DNA of 64,000 bases. Source: Termitomyces sp. T153. Its lineage: Eukaryota > Basidiomycota > Agaricomycetes > Agaricales > Lyophyllaceae. The notes under the pieces were generated by a model that was given only the letters and a program-made list of their open reading frames with translations, was not told the origin of the DNA and did not search any database. The stretch lies in the NCBI GenBank assembly GCA_018296165.2, contig JACKQL020000161.1, forward strand, positions 1 to 64,000, given 5' to 3'. A program made the translations under genes and the position numbers. Shown here piece by piece: positions 34,357 to 44,875 of the stretch (within the stretch, counting starts at the first letter, position 1; every line of letters starts with the position of its first letter).

Positions 34357-34704
34357 GTGGTCAAGTTGTTTCCAGCTCCAGAGGATCCAATCCCAGGCCA
34401 TTGCCCTAAGCCACCCCTACCACCAGTCCTGGTCAATGATGAGGAAGAATATGAGGTGGAGGAAATCTTGGACAGCAGGGTATTCCGAGGGAAATTGCAG
34501 TTCAAGGTGAAATGGAAGGGATATGGCATTGAGGACATCTCTTGGGAACCACAGGCTAATGTTCATGCACCAGGCTTGGTCCAGGACTTCTACCATAGGC
34601 ATCCCAATGCCCCCAAAGTGACTCGAGGCATGTACTCTATTTCACCAGCTGACCAGGCAATTTGTGACTTCTTCTACCCAGTGCATCAAGGTGCTGCATC
34701 CTAG
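34357..34704 (+). pseudogene. Gyp2 integrase tail with chromodomain
   Basis: The frame holds EYEVEEILDSRVFRGKLQFK, VKWKGYGIEDISWEPQANV and LVQDFYHRHPNAPK, a complete chromodomain with the aromatic cage region and the W-x-P block. It ends SPADQAICDFFYPVHQGAAS at 34704. In chromoviruses this domain directs insertion to chromatin with particular histone marks. It is cut from the integrase by a TGA at 34308. Confidence 0.9.
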
Positions 34705-34715
34705 AGGAGGGGTGA

Positions 34716-35088
34716 TGTCAGGGGATGTCTCACTTGTTTCCCCTTCTCCTCCTCCAGTTCTTGTCAGATTTGCTCTGTTATGGTTTTCCTTTATTCTCCT
34801 TCCTTTTCCCTATCTATTGGTCCTAGTTTCAGCCCTCAGGCTGCACCGGTTCTCTGTCAATAATTCAGACAAGTGTGGGCCTTTGACACTGCCACTGGCT
34901 TATGTAACTGCTGACCAATTGCTGACACATCACTTGTGTCTTTTTTCTCTGTCATACTGTACAGTTGTTTCTCATGCTTCTGAAGCCTCTGAAGCCACCT
35001 GGCCTAGGGAATCCCCAGACTTGTTCTCTTTGGATTTCCCTTTGCCAGCTGTGTGATTGAGCCACAGCCTCCAGAGGTTACCCTTACA
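34716..35088 (+). repeat. LTR-C, Gyp2 3' LTR
   Basis: 373 bp, TGTCAGGGGATGTC...GGTTACCCTTACA, preceded by the polypurine run AGAGGAGGGGTGA (34703-34715). It matches the solo LTR at 38853-39378 (-), for example in CAGGCTGCACYKGTTCTCTG, but is shorter. Confidence 0.85.
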
Positions 35089-36290
35089 GTGCAGGACTCA
35101 GAGGTGTCACCTGAAGTTTCTAGATTTCCATATATGCTGACAGCTTTTATAGAATGGATTTACATGTTTATTAGAGAGATTGTAGTCTTACTTTGGAAAA
35201 AGATGTACAATTCAATGACAACATATGAATTGATCACTTTATTGTGATTTGTGATTTGTGACCAACTGTAAAATGTTATTCAGACCTTTTGGAGTTTGAA
35301 CCAGCAAGTATCCAAAACATTTGCTCTTTTCTTGGATTACTTACCATGCCCACTCAAGACCAGCTTACAGAAGAGTTGGTGGTTTTTGAGCAGGCTGCAC
35401 TCAAACATTCCTTCTGGAAGTTATGTGCCAGCAGAACATGTATCCACCCTGACCATCCTCAATGCTATGATAACTTATTTGATGACTGGTAAATCCAGTG
35501 GCATAATTGGCTGATACTATCAGGACACACCTGCCAGACTCATCCTGATAAAAGGTGGATATGTTAATGATGAAGATCATTCTGCTGCCACATTATCCTT
35601 GAAAGCATTGACAGCAGCTAAAAATTGGCTCAATCTCATTCCTTTTATCTTCCAACACAGTCCTGGCCAAGTCAACAAAAAGATTTGTAAACTCTGTACA
35701 TTCTTTGTGGAAGATTTCAAGTTTCTGTGTGAAGCAGCCAAGAAATAAGAGACTAATACAGATCCTTCAATGGATGAATTCTGTGGGCACTGGTCTTGAG
35801 CATTTCTCAAAATGAACAGGTTGAAATCAGACAGTACCCACATAAGTTCCACAGACTCTTGTCCACCTCCTTAATCTCTGCAACAATTATCTCCAAGAAA
35901 CCTGGAATTTGGAAATATGTGGACTGCCTGGATAGATTTCAAGTTTCTGTGAAAGTTTGACAGAGAAATATGTGTCAAATGGGTCATGGATGTTGGATGT
36001 GGGACTGTCAAATGCATGCTGGATATAACAGCAGTTGGGAACTGATTCAAGAAGACATTTGTTGAAGACTTGGACTTGGAAATTGATGCAAAGAATATCA
36101 TCCTTTTGAAGATGAAATAGAAGTTTCCAGGTTGGAGTGGGGATCAGGAAGAGCCCATTCAAATCATTCTATCTGTCCATCCCAAAATTTGCCTTTATAT
36201 GGACTTGGTGAAACACAACATAGCCCAGGATGGTGATTTAGTCATTGGATGCAGCCAGAAGCTGCAGATTAAGGAGGTAGAATCTACAAC
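35089..36290. other. Unassigned region
   Basis: On + there are several short frames that could be one decayed protein. Pieces include DEDHSAATLSLKALTAAKNW (about 35570-35630), GQVNKKICKLCTFFVED (about 35657-35715), GNMWTAWIDFKFL and KICLYMDLVKHNIAQDGDLV (about 36187-36245). I do not recognise the family. It could be the gag start of Cop2 or a separate captured sequence. Confidence 0.35.
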
Positions 36291-36639
36291 CAGATGAGAT
36301 TGATAACCAACCTCAAATTTGGCAGCAAGCCACAATTTGACTGGGCATGTCCTGACCTCACAGTACTCAGGAGCAATGACAATCAGCTTGGGACTGACCC
36401 AAATTCTCATGTCAAAAGAGAGGTAGAAAATTCAATCAGAGGTATCTTAGGACAGGAACAATTTGATGCTTTCAATCTCTATCTTGACAATAAAATGATA
36501 GATCATTGGTTGGGCCAACTCAGACATCAAGATGAGTGGCTTGATGGCACAGGCATGGAAGGTACTTGCCAATGGCTATGGCCCAGTATTGACCCTGGTG
36601 GCCATGGGTGCCAAAAACCAGCTCTGTACTACAATGTAC

Positions 36640-36986
36640 ACTGATGGTGCTGATTTCATGGTGTATCTAGTGGACCTCTGCATACAAAATGGCAGGATGC
36701 TGTAGAAAAAGGGGCAGTCATTGGTGATGAGACTTTCTAGACCATTGTCATGAACTCCCTATCAGAATTCTGGAACACAATTGTTGCCAGCCTATATGAC
36801 TTGCTGATGTCAACCAAATTGATCTTGAGCCTCACTGTGCACTTGGAATGCTTACAGATGCAGAGGGTCACTGCAGGAGTCACAATGACCACACTGCAGG
36901 CAAACACCAAGCCCCAGAGATCAAAGCCTATCTGTACCAACACAAACTGCAAGTGCATGGGCCACACAGCTGATGCTTGTCACTGA
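36640..36986 (+). pseudogene. Cop2 gag with zinc knuckle
   Basis: MNSLSEFWNTIVASLYD is the copia gag block (LP-x-S/F-W-x-x-x-x-x-x-L). CTNTNCKCMGHTADACH follows, a knuckle of the kind CX4CX3GHX4CH, and then a TGA at 36984. The frame before 36750 is interrupted. The frame 36294-36644, which may be the gag N-terminus, is not recognisable by itself. Confidence 0.7.
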
Positions 36987-37389
36987 TTGGGGGGCAGTAG
37001 AGAGGGACAGTTCCTGCAGAGCTTTGGGAACTGTGATGCAGCCCTGGCTATATTGGCAGCAGCAAAAGCTGCAAAAGCAGACTTGGCAATGACAACACCT
37101 ACAGTGGTGCTGGTAAACATGTCAGCCTTGCATGTCTCATATGCACTTATGGCCCACATTGACCCTATTCTCCAAACCCCTGGAGACTTTGATGTGAATG
37201 TTCTTGCCAGGTGACTTCCTCTCCCAGAAGGACTTGGACTCCACCCTTGCAGCTTTGAGGTCATATTATGTGGGGTCTGAATGTCATATAGGCAAGAAGC
37301 TATGGATGGTTAGGGTCAATGCATGGTGTGAATGGTTGAACAGTAATTGGTCCACATACTTATTGTAATACAAATAGCATCTACATGAA

Positions 37390-37745
37390 TGTTACAGTAC
37401 TCTACACCCATGCCCAGAATGGCCTTGCCAAAGACAGCATTTGCATAGTAGTTGAGGGTATTTGATGTTTACTGGAAGAAAGTGGACTCCCAAAATCCCT
37501 CTGGGCTGAGGCAGTGGCATTGCAGATCATCACACAGAACCTGATCCCATCAGCATGCCACCTGGGCCATGTCCCTGAGGAGTTCTGGACTGGAAAATGA
37601 CAAAAGGTGCATGTCCTGCATCTCTTTGGCTGTACAGCATTTGCAAAAGTCCCTGAAGAGTTCTTATAGTCAAAACTTGACCCTAGGTCTGTCAAGTACA
37701 TGTTGTTTGGATACTGCAATAATGGTTACTGCTTGTATGACTGAG
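37390..37745 (+). pseudogene. Cop2 integrase, C-terminal remnant
   Basis: Starts at THAQNGLAKDSICIVVEG, the copia QNGxAE motif with the Glu read as Lys (AAA, 37430-37432). SGLPKSLWAEAVALQIITQN, PEEFWTGK, HLFGCTAFAKVPEEF and KYMLFGYCNNGYCLYD follow, the standard order of the domain end. Stops at 37459, 37598, 37667 and 37741. The DD residues are absent. Confidence 0.82.
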
Positions 37746-37747
37746 GT

Positions 37748-38787
37748 ATGTCATCAATAGTGACATTGCAGGACATAATTTTTGATGAGGGGTCTGGTCA
37801 TCCCTTGCTCAACATGGTAAACAACAATGACTATAATCTCCTTACTGAATCCATGCCCATGCCAAATCCAACTGTACCAGGCATACTGACTGCCATGCAA
37901 CCCATTGCACTGCATATTTGCAACACCAATCCTCCTTTACATGACCCTGAACCAACCAACTCAAACTCCATGACACCAAACAAACCATCCATCTTGGCTA
38001 CCCCTGCACCACCTGCAAATGTCACAAATGATGCTGAGGAAAATGTGGTCTGGCATAAGGCATCTTTGGTGGCAAAGGGCTACTTGCAGGCTGCTGGGGA
38101 GGATTTTGAAGAGACATATGCAGCAGTTGTTCAGTTTCAATCACTCAGGATCTCAGCAGCAGTGGCAGCACAACTCAGCCTAAACATATGGCAGGTTGAT
38201 TTTGCCTTGGCATATTTGAACAGTGTACTTGAGCATATAGTATACATACATGCATGTACCCCCTGCTTTTCAAGGGGGAGAGGGTAAAGTCTATTGCTTG
38301 CTGAAAACCATTTATGGCATGATGCAGGGCAGTTTGGACACTGGTGGTATGCCCTTGATGATGCTTCCCAGAAACTCAGTTACATGACCTCTTGGGCAGA
38401 CAGTTGCATATGCAGCTGGATCATAAATAGCAAATACATCATAACCAACACTTTCATGGACAACACCTTTGGCCTTTTGTTGACAAAAGAGGGTGCAGAG
38501 CTGGTAAAAAAGGAACTAGAGGAGGCATATGAGATTAAGGACATGGGGGACCCATTGTTTATAGTAGGTATGGTGATCACTCATGACCCTGACACAGGAG
38601 CAATATCCCTACTCAATGGGCATACCTTGCATGCTTACTCAATCATTTTGGAATGAGTGAATGTAACACCCACCACACACCCCTTCTGCCTGGCATCCAA
38701 CTTACTGGGGCCATGTACCCACAGGCAGAGTTCAACAAAAAGTTGTTGATCAACAAACCATACCATAAGCTACTTGGATCACTGATT
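37748..38787 (+). pseudogene. Cop2 reverse transcriptase
   Basis: An acidic, proline-rich linker leads into WHKASLVAKGYLQAAGEDFE, WQVDFALAYLNSVLEH and, after a frameshift, NTFMDNTFGLLL. The usual motif is VDD, so the second Asp is Asn (AAC, 38462-38464). YEIKDMGDPLFIVGMVI and PYHKLLGSLI end the domain at the TIR-element junction. Stops at 38285 and 38654. The block KSIYGMMQG-GRxW is garbled near 38310-38350. Confidence 0.82.
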
Positions 38788-39790
38788 GTAAGGGGACAAA
38801 CATTCTGTGGATAGACCCAACAGAAGGCAAGTAGACACAAGCAACAAGCAAGTGTAAGGGTGACCTCTGGAGGTTGTGACTCAATCACACAACTGGCAGA
38901 GAGAGATCCAAAGTCTATTCAGTATCTACAAGAAGTTCTAGACTTCTAGCTACTCACCTGGTAGAGGGAGATCCAAAGTGAGCAAGTCTAAGGATTCCCA
39001 ATGCCAATGTTCAGAAAATTTACTCTAGAGCTTCTGGAAAAAACACCCAACAACAACCAAATCCAGAGTCTAATGAAAAAGCAGAAATCCATCATAAATG
39101 GCCTTGATCTCTGGACTCCCAGCATGTGACTGCATATAAATATCAACAAAAGATAGTGGGAGGCCTACAATGAATGGTAGGCCTGGAATGCAGGAAACAA
39201 TCTAGGGGTCTGGTGAGAGGCCATGTGGGAGTGGAAACACTTGTCAGAATTACAGACAGAGAACAAGTGCAGCCTGAAAGCTAGAGCTGGGACCAGCAGA
39301 TAGGGAAAGCAAAGGAGAACAAAGAAAAGCCATAAGGAGAGAGAACAGGACATAGGGGGAATGGGACATTCCCTGACAGTAAGAGTCAAAGGAGCACAAG
39401 ATGGCTAAGAGTCAGGCAAGGAGCAAGGATAGCAAGCCAAACACAACAACAATGCTGGAGTTCTTACAGTTGGACCAATGGATAGACCTGGTGAACACTG
39501 CTATTGTTTGGTCTGAGGATATTCTATCCTGCAGACCATCCTATATACTACATTGCTAGTAATGATGACTAACATTATACCTATTCATCAGTCTGCAGTA
39601 TGTAATGGAGAACAACTAATAGTAATCAATACCAAGTAATGTCTGAGCATGTGATTTATGGAAGGCAACTAATGAGGACAGAAGAGTGCAGGGCATAACA
39701 GGTGGTCTGTCAGATGAGCTAGAATGGTGGATCATCCTTGGACTAAGCCTGGAATAGAATCAAACAGTCCTAAAGGGACCATCCCCTTAC
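38788..39790. mobile_element. Small TIR element in Cop2 (MITE-like), itself interrupted
   Basis: Starts GTAAGGGGA at 38788 and ends TCCCCTTAC at 39790, inverted ends of 9 bp with weaker pairing beyond. Host Cop2 reads GSLI before it and LMWAQVS after it, as in an uninterrupted copia. Flanks ACTGATT and ACTCATG are similar, a possible decayed duplication. Without the solo LTR (38853-39378) it is about 477 bp with no coding. The superfamily is not certain; a hAT-like 8-bp duplication is possible. Confidence 0.6.
38853..39378 (-). repeat. Solo LTR-C in the TIR element
   Basis: 526 bp on -, TGTCAGGGAATGTCC at 39378 to GGTCACCCTTACA at 38853. Flanks GCAAG (38848-38852) and GTAAG (39379-39383) form a 5-bp target duplication with one change. 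No internal region remains, as after LTR-LTR recombination. Confidence 0.88.
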
Positions 39791-40414
39791 ACTCATGTGG
39801 GCACAGGTTAGTACAAGACTGGATCTATCTTTTGCTGTGGGTGTACTTGCTCATTTCCAATCTAATCCAGAACCAGCTCATTGGAATGCCCTCTTCCATG
39901 TTCTCAGCTATATTAAGAGGACACTCAATTACCACATCACTTATTCATGGGATCCAGAGAACTCACTCAAACCCATCAGATACAATCAATGCAGATTATG
40001 GGGGAGACCTAGACACCAGGAGGTTGACTAGAGGCTATGTATTCATGATGTCTGGGGGAGCTGTATCTTGGAGCTCCAAGAGACAGCACACAGTTGCACT
40101 CTCCACCACAGAGGCAGACTATATGGCACTTACACAAGGTGCACAACAGGGTCTCTAGATGTATAATTTCCTGACTGAAATCAGTCTTGGACAATCTCTC
40201 CCAGTTTATCTCAATGCTGACAATCATTCTTCCATTGCACCAGCCAAATTGACAAAGGGAGATGCATGGGCAAAGAACATCAACATTAGACAACACTACA
40301 TCTGTGGGCTAGTCACAGAGGGTGACAACAAGATCTTACCTGTGGCATCAACTGAAAACCTCACCAATATCTTCACCAAATTGCTTGGCCAAAGCACACA
40401 TGAGTATCTGATAT
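39791..40414 (+). pseudogene. Cop2 RNase H
   Basis: [21 protein letters not shown] is the RT/RNase H junction block. In the next frame come [20 protein letters not shown] (first Asp), [25 protein letters not shown] (catalytic Glu) and, after a stop at 40157, LNADNHSSIAPAK, NIRQHYICGLVTEG and STENLTNIFTKLLGQ. Nearly full length, ending at the LTR-B start. One frameshift and one stop. Confidence 0.88.
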
Positions 40415-40660
40415 TGTCAGAGGACTTCCATTTCCAACCTCTGCCACTTGTTCCAGCATCTCCACAGCTTGTTTGATGTCTCTGGGGCTAGTTCCAGAAC
40501 TCTGGAGATCTCCAGAGAACTGTGGAACATTCCATATTACCTCACTGATCATTGTCTTAGAGTAAGAACTAGCTCAGGCTTTCTGTACAGTAGTTCCCAT
40601 GCCTCTGCCACCCACTGATGTGCTGCACTGAGCAGCAGGGATCCTTAGACTTGTTCTCTT
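40415..40660 (+). repeat. LTR-B, partial copy (5' part)
   Basis: Begins TGTCAGAGGACTTCC and follows the Gyp1 5' LTR through GAGCAGCAGGGATCC to CTTGTTCTCTT. Homology then ends. It cuts Cop2. With 43054-43218 it brackets the patchwork at 40661-43053. Confidence 0.85.
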
Positions 40661-41029
40661 CAGATGCTCGTCCCCACAAGTCCTGTATGCAACACTGTAC
40701 AGCAAATCCTGCAGCCAACACCCACTGATGTTAAGGTCATTTCTCATGAACTCCCACAGATAACACAGAGTCAGGCTCTGCACATTCATCCACGTTACAA
40801 GATAGCCATCAAGGGATGTTCGAGTCAGGTGTACAATGTTATTGGTGATGAAGACAAATCTCACTACTCGGATATTTTGGCACACAAGGATATGCTGGCA
40901 GAGCATCCATGATCTGAGGATTGAGTCAAGGCTGTCAGGTGGATGAAGCTGTACTGGGTAGCTCCGTCATTGTATCATTGGGCAAAGATGAATAAAGAGA
41001 GTTGTCTTGGTGCCAAGGTTGTCATTGCC

Positions 41030-41087
<58 letters not shown>

Positions 41088-41604
41088 ATGACAATGATTA
41101 CTATGAGAACACCAATGAAGAGGCCAAGGAGGACCTGGTAGTAGTCAATGAATATTCAGATACAGAAGATGCAGGTGCAGAAGATACAGATGCAGAAGAT
41201 GTTTCAAATTCACCACTTATATCCAAGTTAAATTAGTATGTTCTTGAAGGGTGGTGAGTGTGAGTGTGGGGAGCAGAATGGGACCCAGAACAACAGAGAA
41301 AGAAGTCTGGGTCAGGTGGCCAGGAAATGGAGGTTTTGTATTCATCACCTGAATCATAGTAAGCCTCAGCAAGCATACAAATTCCTGAGTCTGGATCAAT
41401 CACATAAATCTGTGCAGAAATAGGAACCTATCCTTGTCTTCAGTAGACCGTTGTGCAGGCAGCTGTGAACTGCTAACTATACATGTATGATGTATGTGTA
41501 CACTACTCTCTTGTGAACCTTCAGAAGTAACAGGTGCATTGATTATGTCCCTCCGAGTTGTTTCTAAAGCATTGCTCATTGTTGTATCTGGGATCACATG
41601 GCTT
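40661..41604 (+). other. Captured or unassigned sequence with weak coding
   Basis: Between an LTR-B piece and the urea-carboxylase fragment. The frame 40664-40912 reads MLVPTSPVCNTVQQILQPTP and goes on with SHELPQITQSQAL and VYNVIGDEDKSHYSDILAHK. A second frame, 40943-41236, reads MKLYWVAPSLYHWAKMNKE, a run of about 19 Asn from a CAA/AAC microsatellite, and an acidic tail. I recognise no family. The two could be one broken protein, since both are free of gypsy or copia motifs. Confidence 0.4.
41030..41085 (+). repeat. (AAC)n microsatellite
   Basis: About 18 perfect AAC units. In the overlapping frame they encode polyasparagine. Confidence 0.95.
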
Positions 41605-42060
41605 GGGCCCTGTCCAGATTTGATTCAGAAAATGGGTTGAAGAATGAGGCTCATGCTGCTGATTCTGGTGTTCCTGTTGTGCCAGGTTCAATCGGAGTAC
41701 TTGCCAGTGCTGTTAATGCACTGGAAGCAGTGAAACACATTGGTTATCCTGTCATTCCAAAATCAACTGCAGGTGGCAGGGGTATTGATATGGTTGTTTG
41801 TGATGGCAAGGTAATGCTTTAGAAAGAGTTCTTTGCTACCCAGACTAGAGTGAGGGTACCTTTTTATTGTTCTTTTCCATTTGACATGTGATTGACTGTT
41901 TTCCTCGTAGGTTCTTTTTGGTATAAACAGTCTCTTTATTGAGAAGTACATTTTTGCAGCTTGCAATCTCAAAGTTCAGATTTGACAGCTTTCTTTGGGA
42001 GTGAGGCTTGTTGTTCATCCCCTCTAAGTGGTTGCTAATGGCCTAGGAGAGGCTGTTCAT
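41605..42060 (+). pseudogene. Urea amidolyase/urea carboxylase fragment (biotin-carboxylase domain)
   Basis: GPCPDLIQKMG, then in another frame LKNEAHAADSGVPVVPGS, LEAVKHIGYPVIPKSTAGG, RGIDMVVCDGK. A 100-bp stretch with intron ends (GTAATG...CTCGTAG, 41811-41910) follows, then FGINSLFIEKYI and NGLGEAVHM. This is the ATP-grasp part of biotin carboxylases. The K-S-T-A-G-G loop and GVPVVPGS point to urea carboxylase, which makes allophanate from urea and bicarbonate. Only about 130 codons are present, with one frameshift, stops at 41982, 42027 and 42064, and Pro for a Leu/Ile/Met before K-S-T. It is a dead fragment. The retained intron argues against a processed mRNA copy. Acetyl-, propionyl- or pyruvate-carboxylase origin is less likely but not excluded. 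Confidence 0.65.
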
Positions 42061-42299
42061 ATGTGAGAGCAGGCACAATTCTCTAATCTTCTTTCTCTCT
42101 TGCCTGACTCCAATTTATTCATGTGAGGTGCTCAGGGACAGTCAAATCTCTAGTCAACCACACAACTGCAGCATTTTATTTCTTAGAGATGAAGACCAGA
42201 ATTAAAGTCTGTCTCTATTAGTATCTACCTCAGAAATGCTGACGTTTTCTTGTGTTCATCAGGCCAAGCATACAGTTACAGAAGCCATGCATCTTGGTT

Positions 42300-43053
42300 T
42301 GAACCTTGTTCATGTGTCCACCCAGTTCTTCCCATTCTTCCTTGACACAGAACAGCATCCACATATGGGTTTTAAGACCCAGGCCTGGCCCTTGGAGAAT
42401 GAGGCAGTAAACAAATTTGTGGACCAGATGAGGAGGTTGCAGGAGAAGGCCTGAGCAGTGCTGGCAAAGGCAAAGGATGACATGGTGCAAAACTATAACT
42501 GCAGGAGAACTCCAGAGCACAAATATCAGCCCAGAGATTGAGTCTACCTGGATGCATCCAACATTACAATTACCTGGCCCTCAAAAAAACTGGTGCACTG
42601 TCAGTTGGGACCTTTCACAGTGAAATGATAGGTAGGACCTTTGGCCTATTGACTCTGGCTCTCTGCAGCAAAGCACCAGCTTCATCTGGTGTTCAACGTA
42701 GTCAAGCTAACTCTGGCCCCCAAAGATCCCATTCCAGGGTGTTGTCCATCACCTCTGGTGCTCCCCATGGTAGTCAACAACAATGAGGAATATGAGGTGG
42801 AGGAAATCCTGGATAGCCATTTATTCTGGAGACAACTACAATACAAGGTGAAGTGGAAAGGCTTCAGGATTGAGGATATCTCCTGGGAGCCATGGGAGAA
42901 TGTACATGCCCCCAGACTTGTCAAGGACCACTGAAGACATCTAGAGGCCCCACACACTATACAAGGGATCTACTCTATCTCACCAGCAGACCAAGCAATC
43001 AGGGATTTCTTTTACTCCATACATTGGGATGCCACATGCTAGAGGGGGGGTGA
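42300..43053 (+). pseudogene. Gypsy integrase tail and chromodomain (LTR-B element)
   Basis: FFPFFLDTEQHPHMGFKTQA and KFVDQMRRLQEKA match the integrase end of Gyp2. Next are DPIPGCCPSPL, EEYEVEEILDSHLFWRQLQY, KVKWKGFRIEDISWEPWENV (chromodomain) and SPADQAIRDFFYSIHWDATC. A polypurine run, AGAGGGGGGGTGA, adjoins the LTR-B start at 43054. Stops at 42452, 42539 and 42932. Everything upstream of the integrase C-terminus is replaced by unrelated sequence. Confidence 0.85.
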
Positions 43054-43218
43054 TGTCAGAGGACTTCCATTTCTGACCTCTGTAACTGGTTCCAGCACCT
43101 CCACAGCTTGTTCAATGTCTTTGGGGCTCTTTCTGGAACCCCAGAGATCTCCAGAGAACTGTGGAGTTCTCTATATTATCTCAGCAATGATTGCCCTAGG
43201 GTTAGGAGTAGCTCTGGT
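43054..43218 (+). repeat. LTR-B, partial 3' LTR
   Basis: TGTCAGAGGACTTCC through GGGTTAGGAGTAGCTCTGGT, then cut by a gypsy fragment on -. It corresponds to the first 165 bp or so of LTR-B. Confidence 0.85.
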
Positions 43219-44157
43219 GACAAGGTTTGCAGGCCCTAACATATTGTGTGACATCCTTCTTCATTCCTGGCCAGAAGTAAGTTCTGGAAATGAATTAGAG
43301 AGTCTTACAAATTCCTGGATGTCCTGAGAGTTTGTGATTGTGATGCTACTGGAGTATGTTGAGGCAAATGGACTTGTGGTCTGGAGCATAGATTTGTCCA
43401 GTTCAGAGTAGAAGGTGGTGGTCTGAAGATAGTGTGAAGGGGTTGTCAATAGTTGGCTCATTGGCAGAGTTGTTGTGGGGGTTGTGCAGGGTGAAAAAGG
43501 AGTCCAGGGGTGAGTCTCTGATTTGGTGGAGGATCCCTTCTTCATTCATAAGCAGCACAGCATGCAAATGCTCAGAGGGGATTACTACTCAATGGTTGAA
43601 TGCATTCTGCTTAGCCTCAAATGACTTTTTTGGCTATACATCAGGCCTCTGAGTGAGGGCATTGGGTTTTGAACCAAGTCACCTGGGGCAATAATGGATG
43701 GTAAAGTTGTACTCTGAGAGGGTTTTGGACCAGTGAGCTTTGCAGTGGCTGAGCTGTTTTGTGGTTGTGAAGTATTGCAGGTTGTTGTGGTTGGAGTAGA
43801 CTTTGATGTGGTGCAGAGATCTTTGAGGCCACTGGCAGAAGGCTTCAATAATGGCAAGGAGTTCTTTGTCATAGATGTTGTAGTTGAGCTCCATGGGAAT
43901 CATCAAGCAGGTGTGGAAGGTGATGGGGCAGAGATCCTTGCCTCCAGAGTCTGATTGGGAGAGTATTCTGGTGATGGTGTAGTTGGATGTATCACATTTG
44001 AGCACAATTGGTAAGGAGGAGTCAAAATGGCAGAGGATTGGGGCAGAGGTGAAGGCTTTCTTGAGGAGGAGGAGTACACTTTGGCACTTGCTGTCCCAGT
44101 CCCAAGGAGTGTCCTTCTGCATGAGTCAATTGAGAGGTTTGGTGATCTCAGAGTAGT
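43219..44157 (-). pseudogene. Gypsy pol fragment of another lineage (RT end, RNase H, integrase finger)
   Basis: On - from 44157: SEITKPLN, KDTPWDWDSKCQSVLLLLKK, LIVLKCDTSNYTITRILSQ-type RNase H with the first Asp, PMELNYNIYDKELLAIIEAF (Glu), VYSNHNNLQYF (Asp read as Asn), PNALTQRPDV. Then a spacer and HPGICKTL, RTYFWPGMKKDVTQYVRACK, PCH: the integrase zinc finger. It sits between LTR-B sequence and gag where Gyp1 has the rest of its LTR, so it is an insertion with loss. No ends or duplication seen. Confidence 0.8.
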
Positions 44158-44870
44158 TCTTATCTCCCAATCACTCCAAGTGCTGCTCAAATGCCTAACT
44201 CTTACCTCTGCACCTCCTCCCACTGCAGAACCAGCCCTGACTGCATCTGCACCCATCTCTGTGGCTCTGGTGACTCTACAGCCATGGATACTGTGCCTCA
44301 TGCTACCAGATGCATACAATGGTTCCCACTCTGGCAGGAATGTTTCCTCCAATCCTGCTTCACCTACATCCACCTTAGTAGGGATGCCTTCAACTCTGAC
44401 ACATTGAAAATAGCCTGAGTACTGTCATACATGAAGACTGGATGTGCCTCCACCTATGCATTACAAGTTCTCCATTGCCTCAGAGGTATTGGAAGTTTCC
44501 TGGACTGGGCCACCTTTGAGAAGGACTTGCATGTGGAGTTCTTCCTGTTAGACCCTGCTAAAACCACTGCCTTGACACTATGCAACAGGGAGCAGTATGG
44601 GCAAGGGAAGTGTATGCTGGATGAGTACATCAACTTGTTCCAGGCTCTGGTTGAGCAGGCCACCTACCCCAATGGCCTTCAGTTATGCCTCACCTTCTGG
44701 ATGGCCTGCACCCTGCACTGGTGGAACACATTGACAATATTGTGGAGGGTTGGCCAGACAATGAAAAGATTGTATCATGGTACTAGGTGGCTGGGGACCA
44801 GTGGCAACTCATGGAGATCTGGAGGGAGCTCCACTGCCCACATTCTGTGATGCACCCTGCTCCGCAACAA
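44158..44870 (+). pseudogene. Gypsy gag fragment (LTR-B-like element)
   Basis: Parallel to Gyp1 gag: FLQSCFTYIHLSRDAFNSDT, YMKTGCASTYALQVLHCLRG, GSFLDWATFEKDLHVEFFLL, NREQYGQGKCMLDEYINLFQ, LCLTFWMACTLHWWN. One frame is open from 44431 to 44850. The zinc knuckle is lost where an inverted protease block begins. Confidence 0.82.
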
Positions 44871-44875
44871 GCGCA

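Larger units (their letters stand above)
31351..35088 (+). mobile_element. Gyp2: chromodomain gypsy, 3' part with LTR-C
   Basis: Begins in the protease-RT spacer directly after GypE and runs through RT, RNase H, integrase, chromodomain, polypurine tract and 3' LTR. It has fewer lesions than Gyp1. The LTR is of a different subfamily (C) from that of Gyp1 (B). So the pieces on either side of GypE come from two elements, or from one rearranged hybrid. Confidence 0.85.
36291..40414 (+). mobile_element. Cop2: Ty1/copia element, truncated and nested
   Basis: gag zinc knuckle, integrase end, RT and RNase H in copia order on +. The body is split at 38788-39790 by a small TIR element that carries a solo LTR. 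The 3' end is cut by an LTR-B piece at 40415. Protease and most of the integrase core are gone. It is diverged from Cop1. Confidence 0.8.

Noticed and set aside
41030..41085. Polyasparagine protein as a prion-like host gene
   Set aside because: The run comes from a perfect AAC microsatellite in a short frame between transposon pieces, with no supporting domain.
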